Below are positions 9,601 through 17,495 of a DNA stretch of 64,000 bases, one piece after another (within the stretch, counting starts at the first letter, position 1; each line of letters begins with the position of its first letter). A program made the translations under genes and the position numbers. The DNA is from Candidatus Sumerlaeota bacterium (GTDB lineage: Bacteria > Sumerlaeota > Sumerlaeia > JAFGJS01): NCBI GenBank assembly GCA_016928995.1, contig JAFGJS010000054.1, positions 105,483-169,482 on the forward strand, written 5' to 3'. The notes beneath the pieces were generated by a model that was not told the origin of the DNA, searched no databases, and worked only from the letters and a program-made list of their open reading frames with translations.

Positions 9601-10166
9601 GCAGTGGTTCTCGTCATCCGGTTGTTTCCAAACAGGGCGATCTGGGCAGTGCGGCGCGCGGTTTCGTGTTTGAAATCACCGACGCCGATTATCTGAAGAT
9701 TGAATTATTCAACGGCGACGACAGCGACCTTAATCGCACGGACGTGTTCAGCTCACAGCAGATTCCTACCGGCATCTGGACGCATGTCGCCGTGACTTAT
9801 GAATATATCAGCGACGGCGCGTCAAAAGTCCGGTTGTACATCAACGGCGTGAATGACGGCGCCAGCGACATGGCGCATGGTCCGTTGCAGCAGAATTCCA
9901 GAGCGTTTGAGGCAGGGCGCTACTATTGGTCAAACAGCTACAGCGCTTTCTGGCACGGCGAAATCGACGATGTGCGGGTGTATAACGTCGCGCTGACCGC
10001 GACCGAGATCGCCCGCATCCTCATCGGGCCGCTCGTTCGTCCGGATCTGCAGGATCATCTGCTGGGAGTGGATACGATGACCAGCCAGCAGCAGACCGAG
10101 GCTGAAATAAACGGCGATTCGCAACTGGATATCGGCGACTTGCTGGAATGGTCGCGCTTCGATTAA
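6687..10166 (+). CDS. Secreted FG-GAP/VCBS repeat protein with PKD-like, LamG and dockerin-like domains
   Basis: A 1159-aa exported protein. I chose the ATG at 6687 (AGGA 8 bases upstream), which opens a signal peptide (WRCGSFIFILWALGFDAG, then MLHAATP). The body contains at least eleven calcium-binding-type FG-GAP repeats such as DIDNDGDDDIAG, DLDNDGDIDLALNG, DVDGDGNKDIISG and DLNGDGRPDIAVS, expected to fold as one or two beta propellers. Next comes a PKD/REJ-like beta domain (NRPPSVSAGSD to ATVSFL), a LamG/concanavalin-like domain (LHWRFDDVSGASATDSSPFG to DDVRVYNVALTATEIARIL), and a tail with EINGDSQLDIGDLLEWSRF that resembles one dockerin-type calcium loop. Such proteins usually act at the cell surface in adhesion or polymer binding; there is no catalytic domain that I can see. 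The gene stands alone between divergent yceD and the coiled-coil gene. Confidence 0.9.
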   Translation: MHPIWRCGSFIFILWALGFDAGSFRMLHAATPRLDSDVPVQETILDDDQYGHRAVAEVNGDGYNDIVGLNYGSGNGDLVWYRYPDWTRFVIAQPSLYADYQWYRSDDLAVADIDNDGDDDIAGRVGPNSDAAGPICWWENPLPSGDPSLPGWTRHDIGITDYNKDLGLADYNMDGKIDVAGRENAETHVFIQGGTPLEWTLVMQTSHYHHEGMAIGDLDNDGDIDLALNGFWFENPHPDPITNTWVFHDVDAKWYTQSGYGWQDNNSNIEVADVNGDGKAEFLISQSELPGFPLSIYSAGDPINGPWTEFQLEPVADYYQTLKAADFDNDGDTDIFSGEFPRYPDAAPWNVYIYLNEGNSGSWTRQLLTQDGVYHGSIGDVGSDGDIDLIGTRSYDTAPLFLWENLTADTSVHSLDKWTYIEVDNSRQSWGDFDTPSWVRYFGLAFGDVDGDGNKDIISGRYWYRNPGGGMTGVWTRTDLGLNCDASLFVDVDDDAFADLIASAGTTIYWLEAQDANGTLWTPTAIDTAFPGTDHVNTQGYEIVELIGGGKPELLLHADGVYMYQIPANPSSTAWTRTKIVSNSNGEAIGIGDIDGDGWTDVAVAHSPAESTTCRIKWCKHPGASGGAWAEHFIGYFDGLYPDRVEVGDLNGDGRPDIAVSEEGQVEQPIYQTAWFEAPADPTQDNWTRRTIVTQHTTNAMDAADMDNDGDLDLITGEHRGTEKVAIWASDNAGNFTEYVVPEGRESHLGARAVDLDGDGDYEIVSIAWDDYQYLHLWRNDNVGIIVPPPAENRPPSVSAGSDRLIVAPENSTTLNGSVFDDGLPATGTLTVQWSQVSGPGNVTFGSPDTPGTTAVFSISGAYVVQLSASDGALSASAHATVSFLPASANQVLHWRFDDVSGASATDSSPFGNHGTVSGATWTDGYYGGALTFNGSSDYVAISDIAINGDFPGCTAGQTGDFTLCAWIKRGSSGSRHPVVSKQGDLGSAARGFVFEITDADYLKIELFNGDDSDLNRTDVFSSQQIPTGIWTHVAVTYEYISDGASKVRLYINGVNDGASDMAHGPLQQNSRAFEAGRYYWSNSYSAFWHGEIDDVRVYNVALTATEIARILIGPLVRPDLQDHLLGVDTMTSQQQTEAEINGDSQLDIGDLLEWSRFD

Positions 10167-10201
10167 AGCGATGAAAGAGACGACAAAATTCGTAAAAACT
10201 C

Positions 10202-10231
10202 TTGCAGCTGCGTTGTGCAATCCGCTAGATT
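10202..10231 (+). promoter_or_regulatory. Candidate promoter for the coiled-coil gene
   Basis: TTGCAG at 10202-10207 and TAGATT at 10226-10231 are separated by 18 bases, a sigma-70-like arrangement about 45 bases before the start of the small coiled-coil gene. Assigned by eye only. Confidence 0.3.
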
Positions 10232-10276
10232 CACCCAGATGGCAGGCTATTTTTATTTCTTAAAAGGTTGCAGACG

Positions 10277-10552
10277 ATGAGCGACGATATTATCAAAATT
10301 GTGCAGGATAAACTTGATGAGAAAAATGAAGTCATCAAAGAGCAACAGGTGCAGATCCAGGAGCAGGATCAGAAGATCGAGGAAATCAAAGAGGAACTTG
10401 AAGATAAAAACAATGTGATCAAAGAGCAGCAGCTGCAAATCGCGGAACTCGAGGGCAAGCTGGAAGAGATGCAGGCGCGCATTGCGGAACTCGAACAAAC
10501 CGCCACGAGTCATGATGAGTTGGTCAAGCGCCTTAAGGAAGCCATTGAATAG
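10277..10552 (+). CDS. Small coiled-coil protein of unknown function
   Basis: A 91-aa, highly charged protein that is predicted coiled coil along almost its whole length. The ATG at 10277 has AAAAGG about 10 bases upstream and is preferred over the TTG at 10268. Residues 11-65 hold two imperfect copies of a block built on [DE]-K-N-x-VIKEQQ-x-QI followed by a run of E, I and L heptads, so the protein appears to have grown by internal duplication. There is no signal peptide, membrane helix or catalytic motif. Similar small rods serve as cell-division, cytoskeletal or oligomerisation factors, but no specific role can be assigned. A 26-bp exact tandem duplication covers its stop codon. Confidence 0.72.
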   Translation: MSDDIIKIVQDKLDEKNEVIKEQQVQIQEQDQKIEEIKEELEDKNNVIKEQQLQIAELEGKLEEMQARIAELEQTATSHDELVKRLKEAIE

Positions 10553-10595
10553 CGTTATCGCAAATTAGAATTGAATAGCGTTATCGCAAATTAGA
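10544..10595 (+). repeat. Exact 26-bp tandem duplication over a stop codon
   Basis: Bases 10544-10569 and 10570-10595 are identical. The first copy contains the last sense codons and the TAG stop (10550-10552) of the coiled-coil gene; the second lies wholly in the 3' untranslated region. It looks like a recent slip or unequal exchange that left the protein unchanged. Confidence 0.9.
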
Positions 10596-10606
10596 TCGGA
10601 AAACAG

Positions 10607-10643
10607 AACGCCGCCGAGCGTCAGTATATGCCACGGCGGCGTT
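10607..10643. terminator. Intrinsic terminator between convergent genes
   Basis: A 10-bp perfect stem, AACGCCGCCG at 10607-10616 pairing with CGGCGGCGTT at 10634-10643, with a 17-base loop. T-rich sequence follows on the plus strand (TTGGTTTG) and a shorter TCTGTTTTCC follows on the minus strand. It sits between the coiled-coil gene and the aminotransferase gene, which converge here, so it can serve both. Confidence 0.7.
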
Positions 10644-10668
10644 TGGTTTGATAGACTCAACGTCCGAC

Positions 10669-11859
10669 TTACAGCACGCCGGCGATGGCCTGAGTCAAGT
10701 AGTCCATGTTCGCTTCGGTCATGCCAGCCACGTTGATGCGGCCGCTGCCGACGATGTAGATTGCGTATTTCTCGCGCAGTTGATCGACCTGATCGCGATT
10801 CAATCCGCTGAACGAGAACATGCCGTTTTGCCGCGTGATGAAGGAGAAGTCGCGCTCCACGCCTTTTTCCTTCAGCGCGTCCACGAAGCGCCGGCGCATG
10901 AGATTGATCCGGTCGCGCATCTCTTTCAGTTCACCGAGCCATTCCTGATGGAGCTGCTTGTCGCTCAGGATTTCGCGCACAATCAGTCCGCCATGCGCAG
11001 GCGGATTCGAGTAATTCACGCGAATCACGCGCTTGATCTGACTGAAGGCGGAATCCGCCGCAGCCGAGTCCGCCGCGACCAGTGTCAATGCGCCCACGCG
11101 ATCCTGGTACAGGCCGAAGTTTTTCGAGAAGGAGCTACAGATCAGCAGTTCACATCCGGCCGTGAGGAATTCGCGCAAGCCGGCCGCGTCTTCTTCCATT
11201 CCGGCGGCCAGGCCTTGATAGGCGAAGTCGATCAGGGGCATCGCGCCGCCTTCCGACAATGTCGCGGCGATCTGTTTCCATTGTTCCTGCGTGGGATCCA
11301 TGCCTGTTGGATTGTGGCAACAGCCATGCAGCAGCACCATGTCGCCTTTGGGGATCTGCTTCAACGCAGCGATCATGCCTTCGAAGTCCAGCCGCTGATT
11401 CGCCGCGTCGTAATACGGATACGCGACGGTCTCCAGTCCGGCTGCCTCGAAGATTCCCTTGTGATTCGCCCAGGTCGGATCGCTGATCCAAACCCTGGCG
11501 CCGGGCAGCTGCGTGTGGATGAAGTCGCCCGCCACGCGAAGCGCGCCGGTTCCGCCGGGAGTATGCGCGGTGCGCGCACGGTTCGAGGCGATGATCTCGT
11601 GATCCGCGCCGAACAGCATTCGCTGCGCGTGCAGGGCGTACTGCGGATCGCCGTTGATCGGCATGTAGCTCTTCGAGTCGGCCGATTTCAAAATGCGCTC
11701 TTCGGCTTTCTTGACGGAATTCAACACCGGCGTTTTGCCGTTGGCGTCTTTGTACACCCCTACGCCGAGATTGACTTTCTTGGGATTGGGATCCTGTTTG
11801 AAGGCTTCGGTCAGCCCCAGAATCGGATCCGCGGGCGCGGCTTGAATGCGTTCCAGCAT
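10669..11859 (-). CDS. Aspartate/aromatic aminotransferase
   Basis: A pyridoxal-phosphate enzyme interconverting aspartate or aromatic amino acids and their oxo acids with glutamate/2-oxoglutarate. The start at 11859 (MLERIQAAPADPILGLTEAF) has GGAG 7 bases upstream and gives 396 aa, the standard AspC/TyrB length. Family blocks are clear: KVNLGVGVYKDANGKTPVL, SDPTWANHKGIFEAAG, LLHGCCHNPTGMDPTQEQW, and the cofactor lysine in CSSFSKNFGLYQDRVGAL, with RINVAGM near the end carrying the substrate-binding arginine. It is class I, subgroup I-alpha. ArgG is encoded just upstream on the same strand, separated by an inverted-repeat element; the shared use of aspartate is suggestive but co-transcription is not shown. 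Confidence 0.95.
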   Translation of the reverse strand: MLERIQAAPADPILGLTEAFKQDPNPKKVNLGVGVYKDANGKTPVLNSVKKAEERILKSADSKSYMPINGDPQYALHAQRMLFGADHEIIASNRARTAHTPGGTGALRVAGDFIHTQLPGARVWISDPTWANHKGIFEAAGLETVAYPYYDAANQRLDFEGMIAALKQIPKGDMVLLHGCCHNPTGMDPTQEQWKQIAATLSEGGAMPLIDFAYQGLAAGMEEDAAGLREFLTAGCELLICSSFSKNFGLYQDRVGALTLVAADSAAADSAFSQIKRVIRVNYSNPPAHGGLIVREILSDKQLHQEWLGELKEMRDRINLMRRRFVDALKEKGVERDFSFITRQNGMFSFSGLNRDQVDQLREKYAIYIVGSGRINVAGMTEANMDYLTQAIAGVL

Positions 11860-11885
11860 GATCGTGCTCCAGTCATAAAAATTAT

Positions 11886-11967
11886 AACGCAAAGTCGCTA
11901 AGACGCAAAGAAGCGCTAAGTTTTATCGCTTTCTTTGCGAAACTTTGCGACTTTGCCTCTTTGCGTT
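11886..11967. repeat. Inverted pair of short-period AACGCAAAG repeats, no cargo
   Basis: The gap between the aminotransferase and argG is almost entirely two arms of a degenerate 8-9-bp reiteration (units like ACGCAAAG and TCGCAAAG). The left arm (11886-11920) reads AACGCAAAG forward; the right arm (about 11926-11967) reads CTTTGCGTT, its reverse complement. RNA from either strand could fold into a long imperfect hairpin. The same unit recurs at 33033, 33478, 59412 and 60053. Confidence 0.8.
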
Positions 11968-11972
11968 AATTT

Positions 11973-13214
11973 CTATTCCTTCGAGGCCAGGCCCTTGCGC
12001 GCCAGGATGCGCGCGCTCACGGCCAGCACATTTAAAAAGCCTTCGCTGTCGGCGTGATTGAACTCGCCAATGCTTTCCATTGATGCGGCGGATTCGCTGT
12101 AGATGCTGTGCGGGCAGTCCGTGGCGGCCTCGAACACCACGTTGCCCTTGTAGCAGCGCACCTTGATCGCGCCGGTGGCCAGTTTGGCGAAATGCGCCGT
12201 CGTGGCCCGCGCCGCCGCGCTGGCCGCGTCATACCAGTAGCCCTGGTAAATCTGCTCGGCCAGCGTTTCGCTCGCTGCACGGAAAACCTTGCGCGCACGG
12301 CGGTCGAGAATCAATTGAAGCAGGTAGTCGTAGCACTCGCCAAGCAGCGCGAGTCCGGGCTGCTCATACACGCCGCGGGATTTGATGCCGACGAAACGGT
12401 TTTCCACGACGTGCTTGCAGATGCCTACGCCGTTGCGGCCGGCGATGGCGTTGGCCTGTTCAAAGGCTTGCAGCACGCTGACGGGCTGGCCGTTCACCGA
12501 CACGGGGCGTCCGGCTTCGAAGCGCACCTCGAAGGTCTCCGCAGTGTCCGGGGCTTGATCGGGACGCACGCCGAATTCCGGCTCGACTTCCCATGCGCCG
12601 ACTTCGAGCGACTCCAGTTTGCCGGCCTCGTGCGTCAGTCCGAGGAAATTGGCGTCCGTGCTATATGGTTTGTCATGCGAGTGCTTGATTTGCAGACCGT
12701 GCTGCTGGCAGAAGTCGATCATCTCCTTGCGTCCGCCGAATGCGCCGAGGAATTCCTCGTCGCGCCAGGGAGCGTAAACCGAAAAGTCCGGTTCGACCAT
12801 GTTCGTGGCGAGCTGAAAGCGCACCTGATCGTTGCCGCGCCCCGTGGCGCCGTGGCTGATGACGCTGATTCCGCGTTTTTTCATTTCATCCAGAATCAGG
12901 CTCGTGGTGACGAAACGGGCGATACCGGTGGTGTTCCAGTAGCCGCCCTCGTAGGCCGCCTGGGCCTGCACGACGCGCAAGCCTTCTTCGGCCAGCGCTT
13001 CGCGGCCGTCGAGCACCACGGCGTCCTGCGCTCCAGCGGCGAGCATGCGTTGCCGCACGGCTTCCAGATCGGGATCATCGGGCTGGCCCAAGTCAACCGT
13101 CATGCTGATGACCTTGACTCCCAGGTCCGTCAGCCAGCGGGTGATGGTCATGCTATCCAGTCCGCCGGAACCGGCAAAGGCGATGGTTTGGCCCTTTAAT
13201 TCGCTTGCTTTCAT
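11973..13214 (-). CDS. argG: Argininosuccinate synthase
   Basis: Joins citrulline and aspartate with ATP in arginine synthesis (cytosol). The 413-aa protein has the N-type PP-loop IAFAGSGGLDSMT, then EGGYWNTTGIARF, SHGATGRGNDQVRFQL, and the citrulline/aspartate-binding HSHDKPYSTDANFLGLTHEAG. These features and the length match the branch of ArgG that includes the E. coli enzyme rather than the shorter B. subtilis branch. The start ATG at 13214 has AGGAGG 7 bases before it. The nearest same-strand gene downstream is the aminotransferase; no other arg genes are in the window. Confidence 0.95.
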   Translation of the reverse strand: MKASELKGQTIAFAGSGGLDSMTITRWLTDLGVKVISMTVDLGQPDDPDLEAVRQRMLAAGAQDAVVLDGREALAEEGLRVVQAQAAYEGGYWNTTGIARFVTTSLILDEMKKRGISVISHGATGRGNDQVRFQLATNMVEPDFSVYAPWRDEEFLGAFGGRKEMIDFCQQHGLQIKHSHDKPYSTDANFLGLTHEAGKLESLEVGAWEVEPEFGVRPDQAPDTAETFEVRFEAGRPVSVNGQPVSVLQAFEQANAIAGRNGVGICKHVVENRFVGIKSRGVYEQPGLALLGECYDYLLQLILDRRARKVFRAASETLAEQIYQGYWYDAASAAARATTAHFAKLATGAIKVRCYKGNVVFEAATDCPHSIYSESAASMESIGEFNHADSEGFLNVLAVSARILARKGLASKE

Positions 13215-13344
13215 GGCAGCGCCTCCTAAAACGCGATCGGCGGCCGCTGAGCCGCCCTGTTAAATTCCGCAAACCATATAGACGCGGGAAGCTCCGTGTC
13301 AAGCAATGGTTGCGTGGAAGGATGTTCTTGATTTTGCCCTGTGT

Positions 13345-13486
13345 CATTTCTTGCTCTTGATCTTGCTCCTGCTCTTGCTCTGAGATTACGGCACAGTCAT
13401 GGATTTTGCTCTCGCGGTGTCAGTCATCCAGTCCTAAAACCTGAATTCATAGCGTTGAGACGGATTGGGAGCAAGAGCAAGAAATG
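13345..13486. repeat. Inverted pair of GAGCAAGAGC short-period repeats
   Basis: Within the 432-base gap between argG and secG. The left arm (13345-13384) reads CATTTCTTGCTCTTG and continues with CTTGCTC units; the right arm (13467-13486) is the reverse complement type, GGGAGCAAGAGCAAGAAATG. The 80 bases between hold no gene. A fragment (TTTCTTGCTT) recurs near 13532. The rest of this gap shows nothing recognisable apart from the secG ribosome binding site. The same family is found at 36396-36470. Confidence 0.8.
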
Positions 13487-13646
13487 AAAAATCGGGTTAA
13501 ACTTGAGAGCCTGCCGCGTGGAACATCGTGTCGTTTCTTGCTTGACATTCGATTGCGGCGCGAGTTGACTCTTCGTTCCGTCCGAGCGTAAAGCCTTGGG
13601 CGAAATGGATTTTGCATAACGTTTTGATTCGCAGGGAGAGAATGCG

Positions 13647-14054
13647 ATGAAATTGTTTTTCGCGTTGTTGATAGTCGCCTATATTCCGGCTTGTCTGTTG
13701 CTGATCGTCGTCGTGCTGGCGCAGGAAGGCAAGGGCGGTGGAGTTTCCGGTTTGATCGGCGGCGGCTCGCCGCTGGGCGACACGTTGGGCGCATCCGGCG
13801 CCGAGGCGGTGTATCGCAAGTGGACCCGCATCATCGCGGCCATCTTTCTCGCGGGTTCTTTGTTAATCACGCTGAGTTTCCAGGGCATCGCGAAACAAAG
13901 CGACCAGTCTGATTCGCTGGCGGGCGTGAAGGATGAATCGCAGACGGCTGTCACGACTCAGGAAGCGGCTCCGGCCGATACGGGCGGAGAAGAGCCAGCC
14001 GCGACGAATCTGCTGGAAACGATCAGCGACTCTGAGCCAACTACAAACCAGTGA
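13647..14054 (+). CDS. secG: Preprotein translocase subunit SecG
   Basis: Small inner-membrane subunit of the SecYEG export channel. The 135-aa protein has two transmembrane helices (about 3-24 and 58-77) with the conserved loop QEGKGGGVSGLIGGGSPLGDTLGASGAE between them, including the GG-rich part typical of SecG. A long acidic, Thr/Glu-rich cytoplasmic or periplasmic tail of about 50 residues follows, longer than in E. coli and common in other phyla. The ATG has GGGAGAG about 7 bases upstream. The stop TGA overlaps the GTG start of the M16 peptidase gene by 4 bases, so the two are translationally coupled. Confidence 0.92.
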   Translation: MKLFFALLIVAYIPACLLLIVVVLAQEGKGGGVSGLIGGGSPLGDTLGASGAEAVYRKWTRIIAAIFLAGSLLITLSFQGIAKQSDQSDSLAGVKDESQTAVTTQEAAPADTGGEEPAATNLLETISDSEPTTNQ

Positions 14055-15463
14055 ATGTCTTTGGACGAATCGCCCTCCTTTGCGGATTGACCTTGCTGTT
14101 GAGCGGATGCGCGCGTTTGGCGCCTTCGCTTCAATCGAAGTCCCGAGCATTTTCCGTGGAACAACACACCCTCGACAACGGCCTGACCGTGCTGATTAAT
14201 GAATCGCATGCCCATCCGCTTGTGACCATTGATCTGTGGGTTGAGGTCGGGTCGGCGTATGAGCCGGAAGAGCTGGCGGGCGTTTCGCATTATCTTGAGC
14301 ATATGCTGTTTAAGGGCACGCCGGAGCACAAGGTCGGCGATATCGACCGCATCGTGGAAAACATGGGCGGCTTGTGGAACGCAGGAACCTCGCGCGATTA
14401 CACTCATTTTTACATCACGGTCGGCTCGTCCTTTTTCGAACCGGCGCTGAAAATCCTGACGGACGTGGTGTTGCGTCCGAGCATCGACGCAAACGAGTTT
14501 GAGCGGGAGCGCTCCGTGATCCTTGAGGAGATCCGCCGCAAGCAGGACAATCCCTCGGCGTCGCTGTGGGATGAAACTTACGCCCGCGCGTATGAAAAAA
14601 GCCCGTATAAGGGAAGCGTGCTGGGACCGGCGGAATCGATCAAGGCGATGCCGCATTCCGGCATGCTCGGTTATTACGCGGAGCATTATCAGCCGGGCAG
14701 GATGACGCTGGCGCTCGTGGGCGACGTTGAAACGTCGCATGCGCTGAGCTGCATCGAGAGCGTATTTGACGCCGCGCTGGCGGACCGTCCGGCGATCCGG
14801 CCCAAAGAAGAAGCCGGCGTTGAATTTGATTCTCTGGGCGAGCTGTCGATCAATGCGGTATATGCCTCGCGCGGCCGGACGGACCTGCGCCGCGATACGC
14901 AGGAGGCTTACGTGGCGATCGCCTGGCCTGCCGCGGGCATGGATCAACTCGATGATGTGTATCCGCTCGATGCGCTGGCCACGATTCTGGGCGATGGCCG
15001 CACGTCCCGCTTGTACCGCACGATCCGCGAGGAGAAACAGCTCGCGACTGCAATCAGTTGCTCGTATTTGACGCAAAAGGGGCCGTCGCTTATGGTTGTG
15101 GTTGCTGCTACGGCGCCGGACAAGGTTGATGCGCTGATCGAGGCCGTGGAGGATGAGATGGAGCGGATGCGCCAAGATCCCGTGGAGAGCAAGGAGTTGG
15201 ATCGCGTCCGCGCGATGCTGCGCAATCAGCGTATTTTCGCCACGGAAACCACCTCGGGCGAGGCGTCGTTGATCGGTTATGGGTACACGGTCAGCGGCGG
15301 AGTGGAGTTTGAGCAGACATATCTGGATCGTATCGAAGCATTGAACGCGGGCGATTTACGCCGCGCTGCAATGCGTTATCTCAAACCGGAACACCGTGTT
15401 GTCACTGTGATTCTGCCGCAGCAAACCGCGTCAGAGGAGCCGCCTGCCGGCGAGTCGAATTGA
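14051..15463 (+). CDS. M16-family zinc peptidase, lipoprotein
   Basis: A predicted periplasmic metallopeptidase of the pitrilysin/processing-peptidase family (470 aa). The N-terminus is a lipoprotein signal with lipobox LLSGC (Cys20). The zinc site is the inverted motif HYLEH (His80, Glu83, His84), and the third ligand is expected in ERSVILEEI about 75 residues later. The second, non-catalytic M16 domain is present to the C-terminus (RTDLRRDTQEAYVAIAWP, RTSRLYRTIREEKQLA), so the protein is the usual one-chain alpha/beta-like subunit. The start is a GTG overlapping the secG stop. Such enzymes degrade exported peptides or help outer-membrane biogenesis; the substrate here is not known. Confidence 0.92.
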   Translation: MNVFGRIALLCGLTLLLSGCARLAPSLQSKSRAFSVEQHTLDNGLTVLINESHAHPLVTIDLWVEVGSAYEPEELAGVSHYLEHMLFKGTPEHKVGDIDRIVENMGGLWNAGTSRDYTHFYITVGSSFFEPALKILTDVVLRPSIDANEFERERSVILEEIRRKQDNPSASLWDETYARAYEKSPYKGSVLGPAESIKAMPHSGMLGYYAEHYQPGRMTLALVGDVETSHALSCIESVFDAALADRPAIRPKEEAGVEFDSLGELSINAVYASRGRTDLRRDTQEAYVAIAWPAAGMDQLDDVYPLDALATILGDGRTSRLYRTIREEKQLATAISCSYLTQKGPSLMVVVAATAPDKVDALIEAVEDEMERMRQDPVESKELDRVRAMLRNQRIFATETTSGEASLIGYGYTVSGGVEFEQTYLDRIEALNAGDLRRAAMRYLKPEHRVVTVILPQQTASEEPPAGESN

Positions 15464-15728
15464 CCTGCGCATTCAATAAAATCAAACAGCGACGGTTGAA
15501 AAACACACAAAGCGCTTGATTTTTCTCCAAAAAATAACGATATAGCTGTGTCCGTAGATGAATGTAGTTCCGGACAATGACCGCGGAAGCCTTCATAAGA
15601 TCTTCATTTTCGCGTCTTAAGTGATAGCGAAAACGCTTCCGCGAAAAGCCGCGAAAGGCAGGCGGGGCGAGCGGCGCCATACGGAGCACGGCTGAACCGA
15701 AGGCGACCAGCCCTGAACGAGGCGAGCC
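15464..15728. other. Intergenic region before the ATP synthase operon
   Basis: 265 bases without a gene between the M16 peptidase and atpZ. The promoter of the ATP synthase operon is expected here. I see only a weak TTGATT...GATATA pair near 15516-15545 and no clear terminator; the last 100 bases are GC-rich. Confidence 0.4.
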
Positions 15729-15980
15729 ATGAGCGGCGAGAACGACGAAGAGCATAAAGAAAAAGAGAAGCAGCGGAAATTGCCCGTGGCGCCGGAGGCG
15801 TTGGAGGCGCTGATGATTCCGTTTTTACTCGGCGCCGGACCGATCGTCGGCTGGTATCTGGGCAATCAGGCGGATCAGTGGTTTGGCAGCAGTCCCTGGG
15901 GGCAATTCATCGGACTTGGCTTCGGCCTCGGCGCTGGCGTCCATCAAGCAGTGATCATCATCCGGCGGATTTCACGATGA
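15729..15980 (+). CDS. atpZ: AtpZ/AtpI-family protein
   Basis: First gene of the ATP synthase operon; an 83-aa member of the small AtpZ family, thought to assist assembly or magnesium/calcium handling of the F-type ATP synthase. It has a charged N-terminal region (EDDEE/K-like, HKEKEKQRK) and two membrane helices (about 28-45 and 56-75) with the family glycine pattern in GPIVGWYLGNQADQWFG and IGLGFGLGAGVHQ. Its stop overlaps the next ATG by 4 bases (ATGA). Confidence 0.82.
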   Translation: MSGENDEEHKEKEKQRKLPVAPEALEALMIPFLLGAGPIVGWYLGNQADQWFGSSPWGQFIGLGFGLGAGVHQAVIIIRRISR

Positions 15981-16417
15981 ATGGAAATACGACACCCCAA
16001 ACGCCCCCGAGCGAAAGCATCGGCCGGGATGTGGCCCAGCGCGCGGCGATCATGGCAGGCTGGATCACGCTCTGCGGTTTTTGTTGTTATGCAGCGTTCG
16101 GTTCATGGCAGAATGGCGCGCAGTACGCCATGTTCAGTCTTTGGGGCGTGTTTTTTCTGCTGGTGATCCGCCGTTTCATTATGGCGATCTTCCGCAAGGA
16201 CGGTCTGTCCACGGCGGGCTGGGGCGCGGCCAATGCGGGGATGATGCTGGCGCTGCTGGGATTGTGCCTGCTGTTCACGGCGCTGGAGCGCCTCAGCGCG
16301 GCGGCCATGTTGCTCGGGATTCATACGATCTATCTGGCGCTGATTTGGAAAGCATTGCGCAGCGGATCGCAAGGCGCCGGCGTCAAGCCCAATGAAAACG
16401 GCACGATATGCGAATGA
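15977..16417 (+). CDS. atpI: ATP synthase I-like membrane protein
   Basis: A 146-aa integral membrane protein with four predicted helices (about 22-40, 47-65, 80-100, 107-126). Position between atpZ and atpB, a 4-base overlap with atpZ and the general shape fit ATP synthase protein I, but the sequence itself is weakly conserved, so the name rests mostly on context. The start at 15977 was chosen because of the ATGA overlap; a longer frame in the same phase extends back inside atpZ but would duplicate that coding region. Confidence 0.72.
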   Translation: MNGNTTPQTPPSESIGRDVAQRAAIMAGWITLCGFCCYAAFGSWQNGAQYAMFSLWGVFFLLVIRRFIMAIFRKDGLSTAGWGAANAGMMLALLGLCLLFTALERLSAAAMLLGIHTIYLALIWKALRSGSQGAGVKPNENGTICE

Positions 16418-16503
16418 AAATGAGATAATAAGAGGATAGATTTTGACATTCATACGCGGTTTATTTTTGATGCCAGAAGCAGGCGTGGGAGATTGATTTC
16501 AGA

Positions 16504-17427
16504 ATGGCAGCATTGGATACGCAACATAACACGCTGAATGAGCATGAGGGCGCCGCCGCAGCCGGTGAACACGGCGAGACGGGAGCGGGCGCCGAACACT
16601 CGAATGGCGAAGAGGGGCATGGCGCCGGCGGGCAAGATATTCATGAAGTGCCGCATGTGCTTTACGTCGTAACGGAAAGTTTGAACCGGTCGGGGCATGC
16701 TCACGCCGCGCACGTCATCGAGCGATATGAAAACACGATCTACTCGTTTGGCTTTGTGATTATTTTCTGCCTGTTCGTGCGGATCGCCATGAAGCAGCGC
16801 CGCGTGATTCCAGGCAAACTGCAAAACGCCGTCGAGGCCGTGGTGGAGCTGTTCTATAACTTTTTCCGCGAGCTCCTCGGCGATAAGCACGCCCAGCGAT
16901 TTCTGCCGTTCCTCGGCAGTCTCTTTTTATTCATCATCTGCAATAATTACATGGGGCTTGTGCCGGGATTAAAGGCCCCGACTTCCGTGCCGCAGACCAC
17001 GTTCGCGCTGGCGGCGTGCGTGTTTGTCTATGTGCAATACATCGGGATCCAGTTGAACGGCATCGGCGGCTACATCTTTCATCTGATGGGTTCGCCGCGC
17101 AGCGTCGTGGAATGGTGTTTGATGCCGTTCATGTTTGTGCTGCACACCATCGGCGAGTTGATCAAGCCGGTCTCGTTGGCCTTGCGTCTTATGGGCAATA
17201 TCATGGGCGAGGACATTCTGATTTTCGTGATGGCGACGCTGGGCACGGCGCTGGCCGCGGCGATCGGATTGGGCGCGCTGCATATCGGGCTGCCGTTGCA
17301 GCTGCCGTTCATGTTTCTCTCGCTGTTGCTGGGCGGAATTCAGGCGCTGGTGTTCACGCTGCTGGCGGCGATTTATTTCCTGCTGATGTTCCCGCATGAG
17401 GAGCATCATGGCGAGGAAGAGCATTAA
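16504..17427 (+). CDS. atpB: ATP synthase F0 subunit a
   Basis: Stator half-channel subunit for proton movement. The 307-aa protein has a long Gly/His/Glu-rich N-terminus of about 55 residues ([18 protein letters not shown]) before the conserved part, then [34 protein letters not shown], and the essential arginine in [14 protein letters not shown] (Arg228). The ending [10 protein letters not shown] is again His/Glu-rich. About six transmembrane helices are visible. The His-rich ends are not needed for catalysis and are a lineage feature. The ribosome binding site is weak (GGGAG about 15 bases upstream). Confidence 0.95.
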   Translation: MAALDTQHNTLNEHEGAAAAGEHGETGAGAEHSNGEEGHGAGGQDIHEVPHVLYVVTESLNRSGHAHAAHVIERYENTIYSFGFVIIFCLFVRIAMKQRRVIPGKLQNAVEAVVELFYNFFRELLGDKHAQRFLPFLGSLFLFIICNNYMGLVPGLKAPTSVPQTTFALAACVFVYVQYIGIQLNGIGGYIFHLMGSPRSVVEWCLMPFMFVLHTIGELIKPVSLALRLMGNIMGEDILIFVMATLGTALAAAIGLGALHIGLPLQLPFMFLSLLLGGIQALVFTLLAAIYFLLMFPHEEHHGEEEH

Positions 17428-17495
17428 CAGAAATCAAGATCGGGAATTATACGAACAATCATCATAATCCAACAATCGTACGCGGAGGATTGATC

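Noticed and set aside
13215-13646. Riboswitch or attenuator before argG or secG
   Set aside because: Only repeats are visible; no known riboswitch core or ARG-box pair could be recognised by eye.
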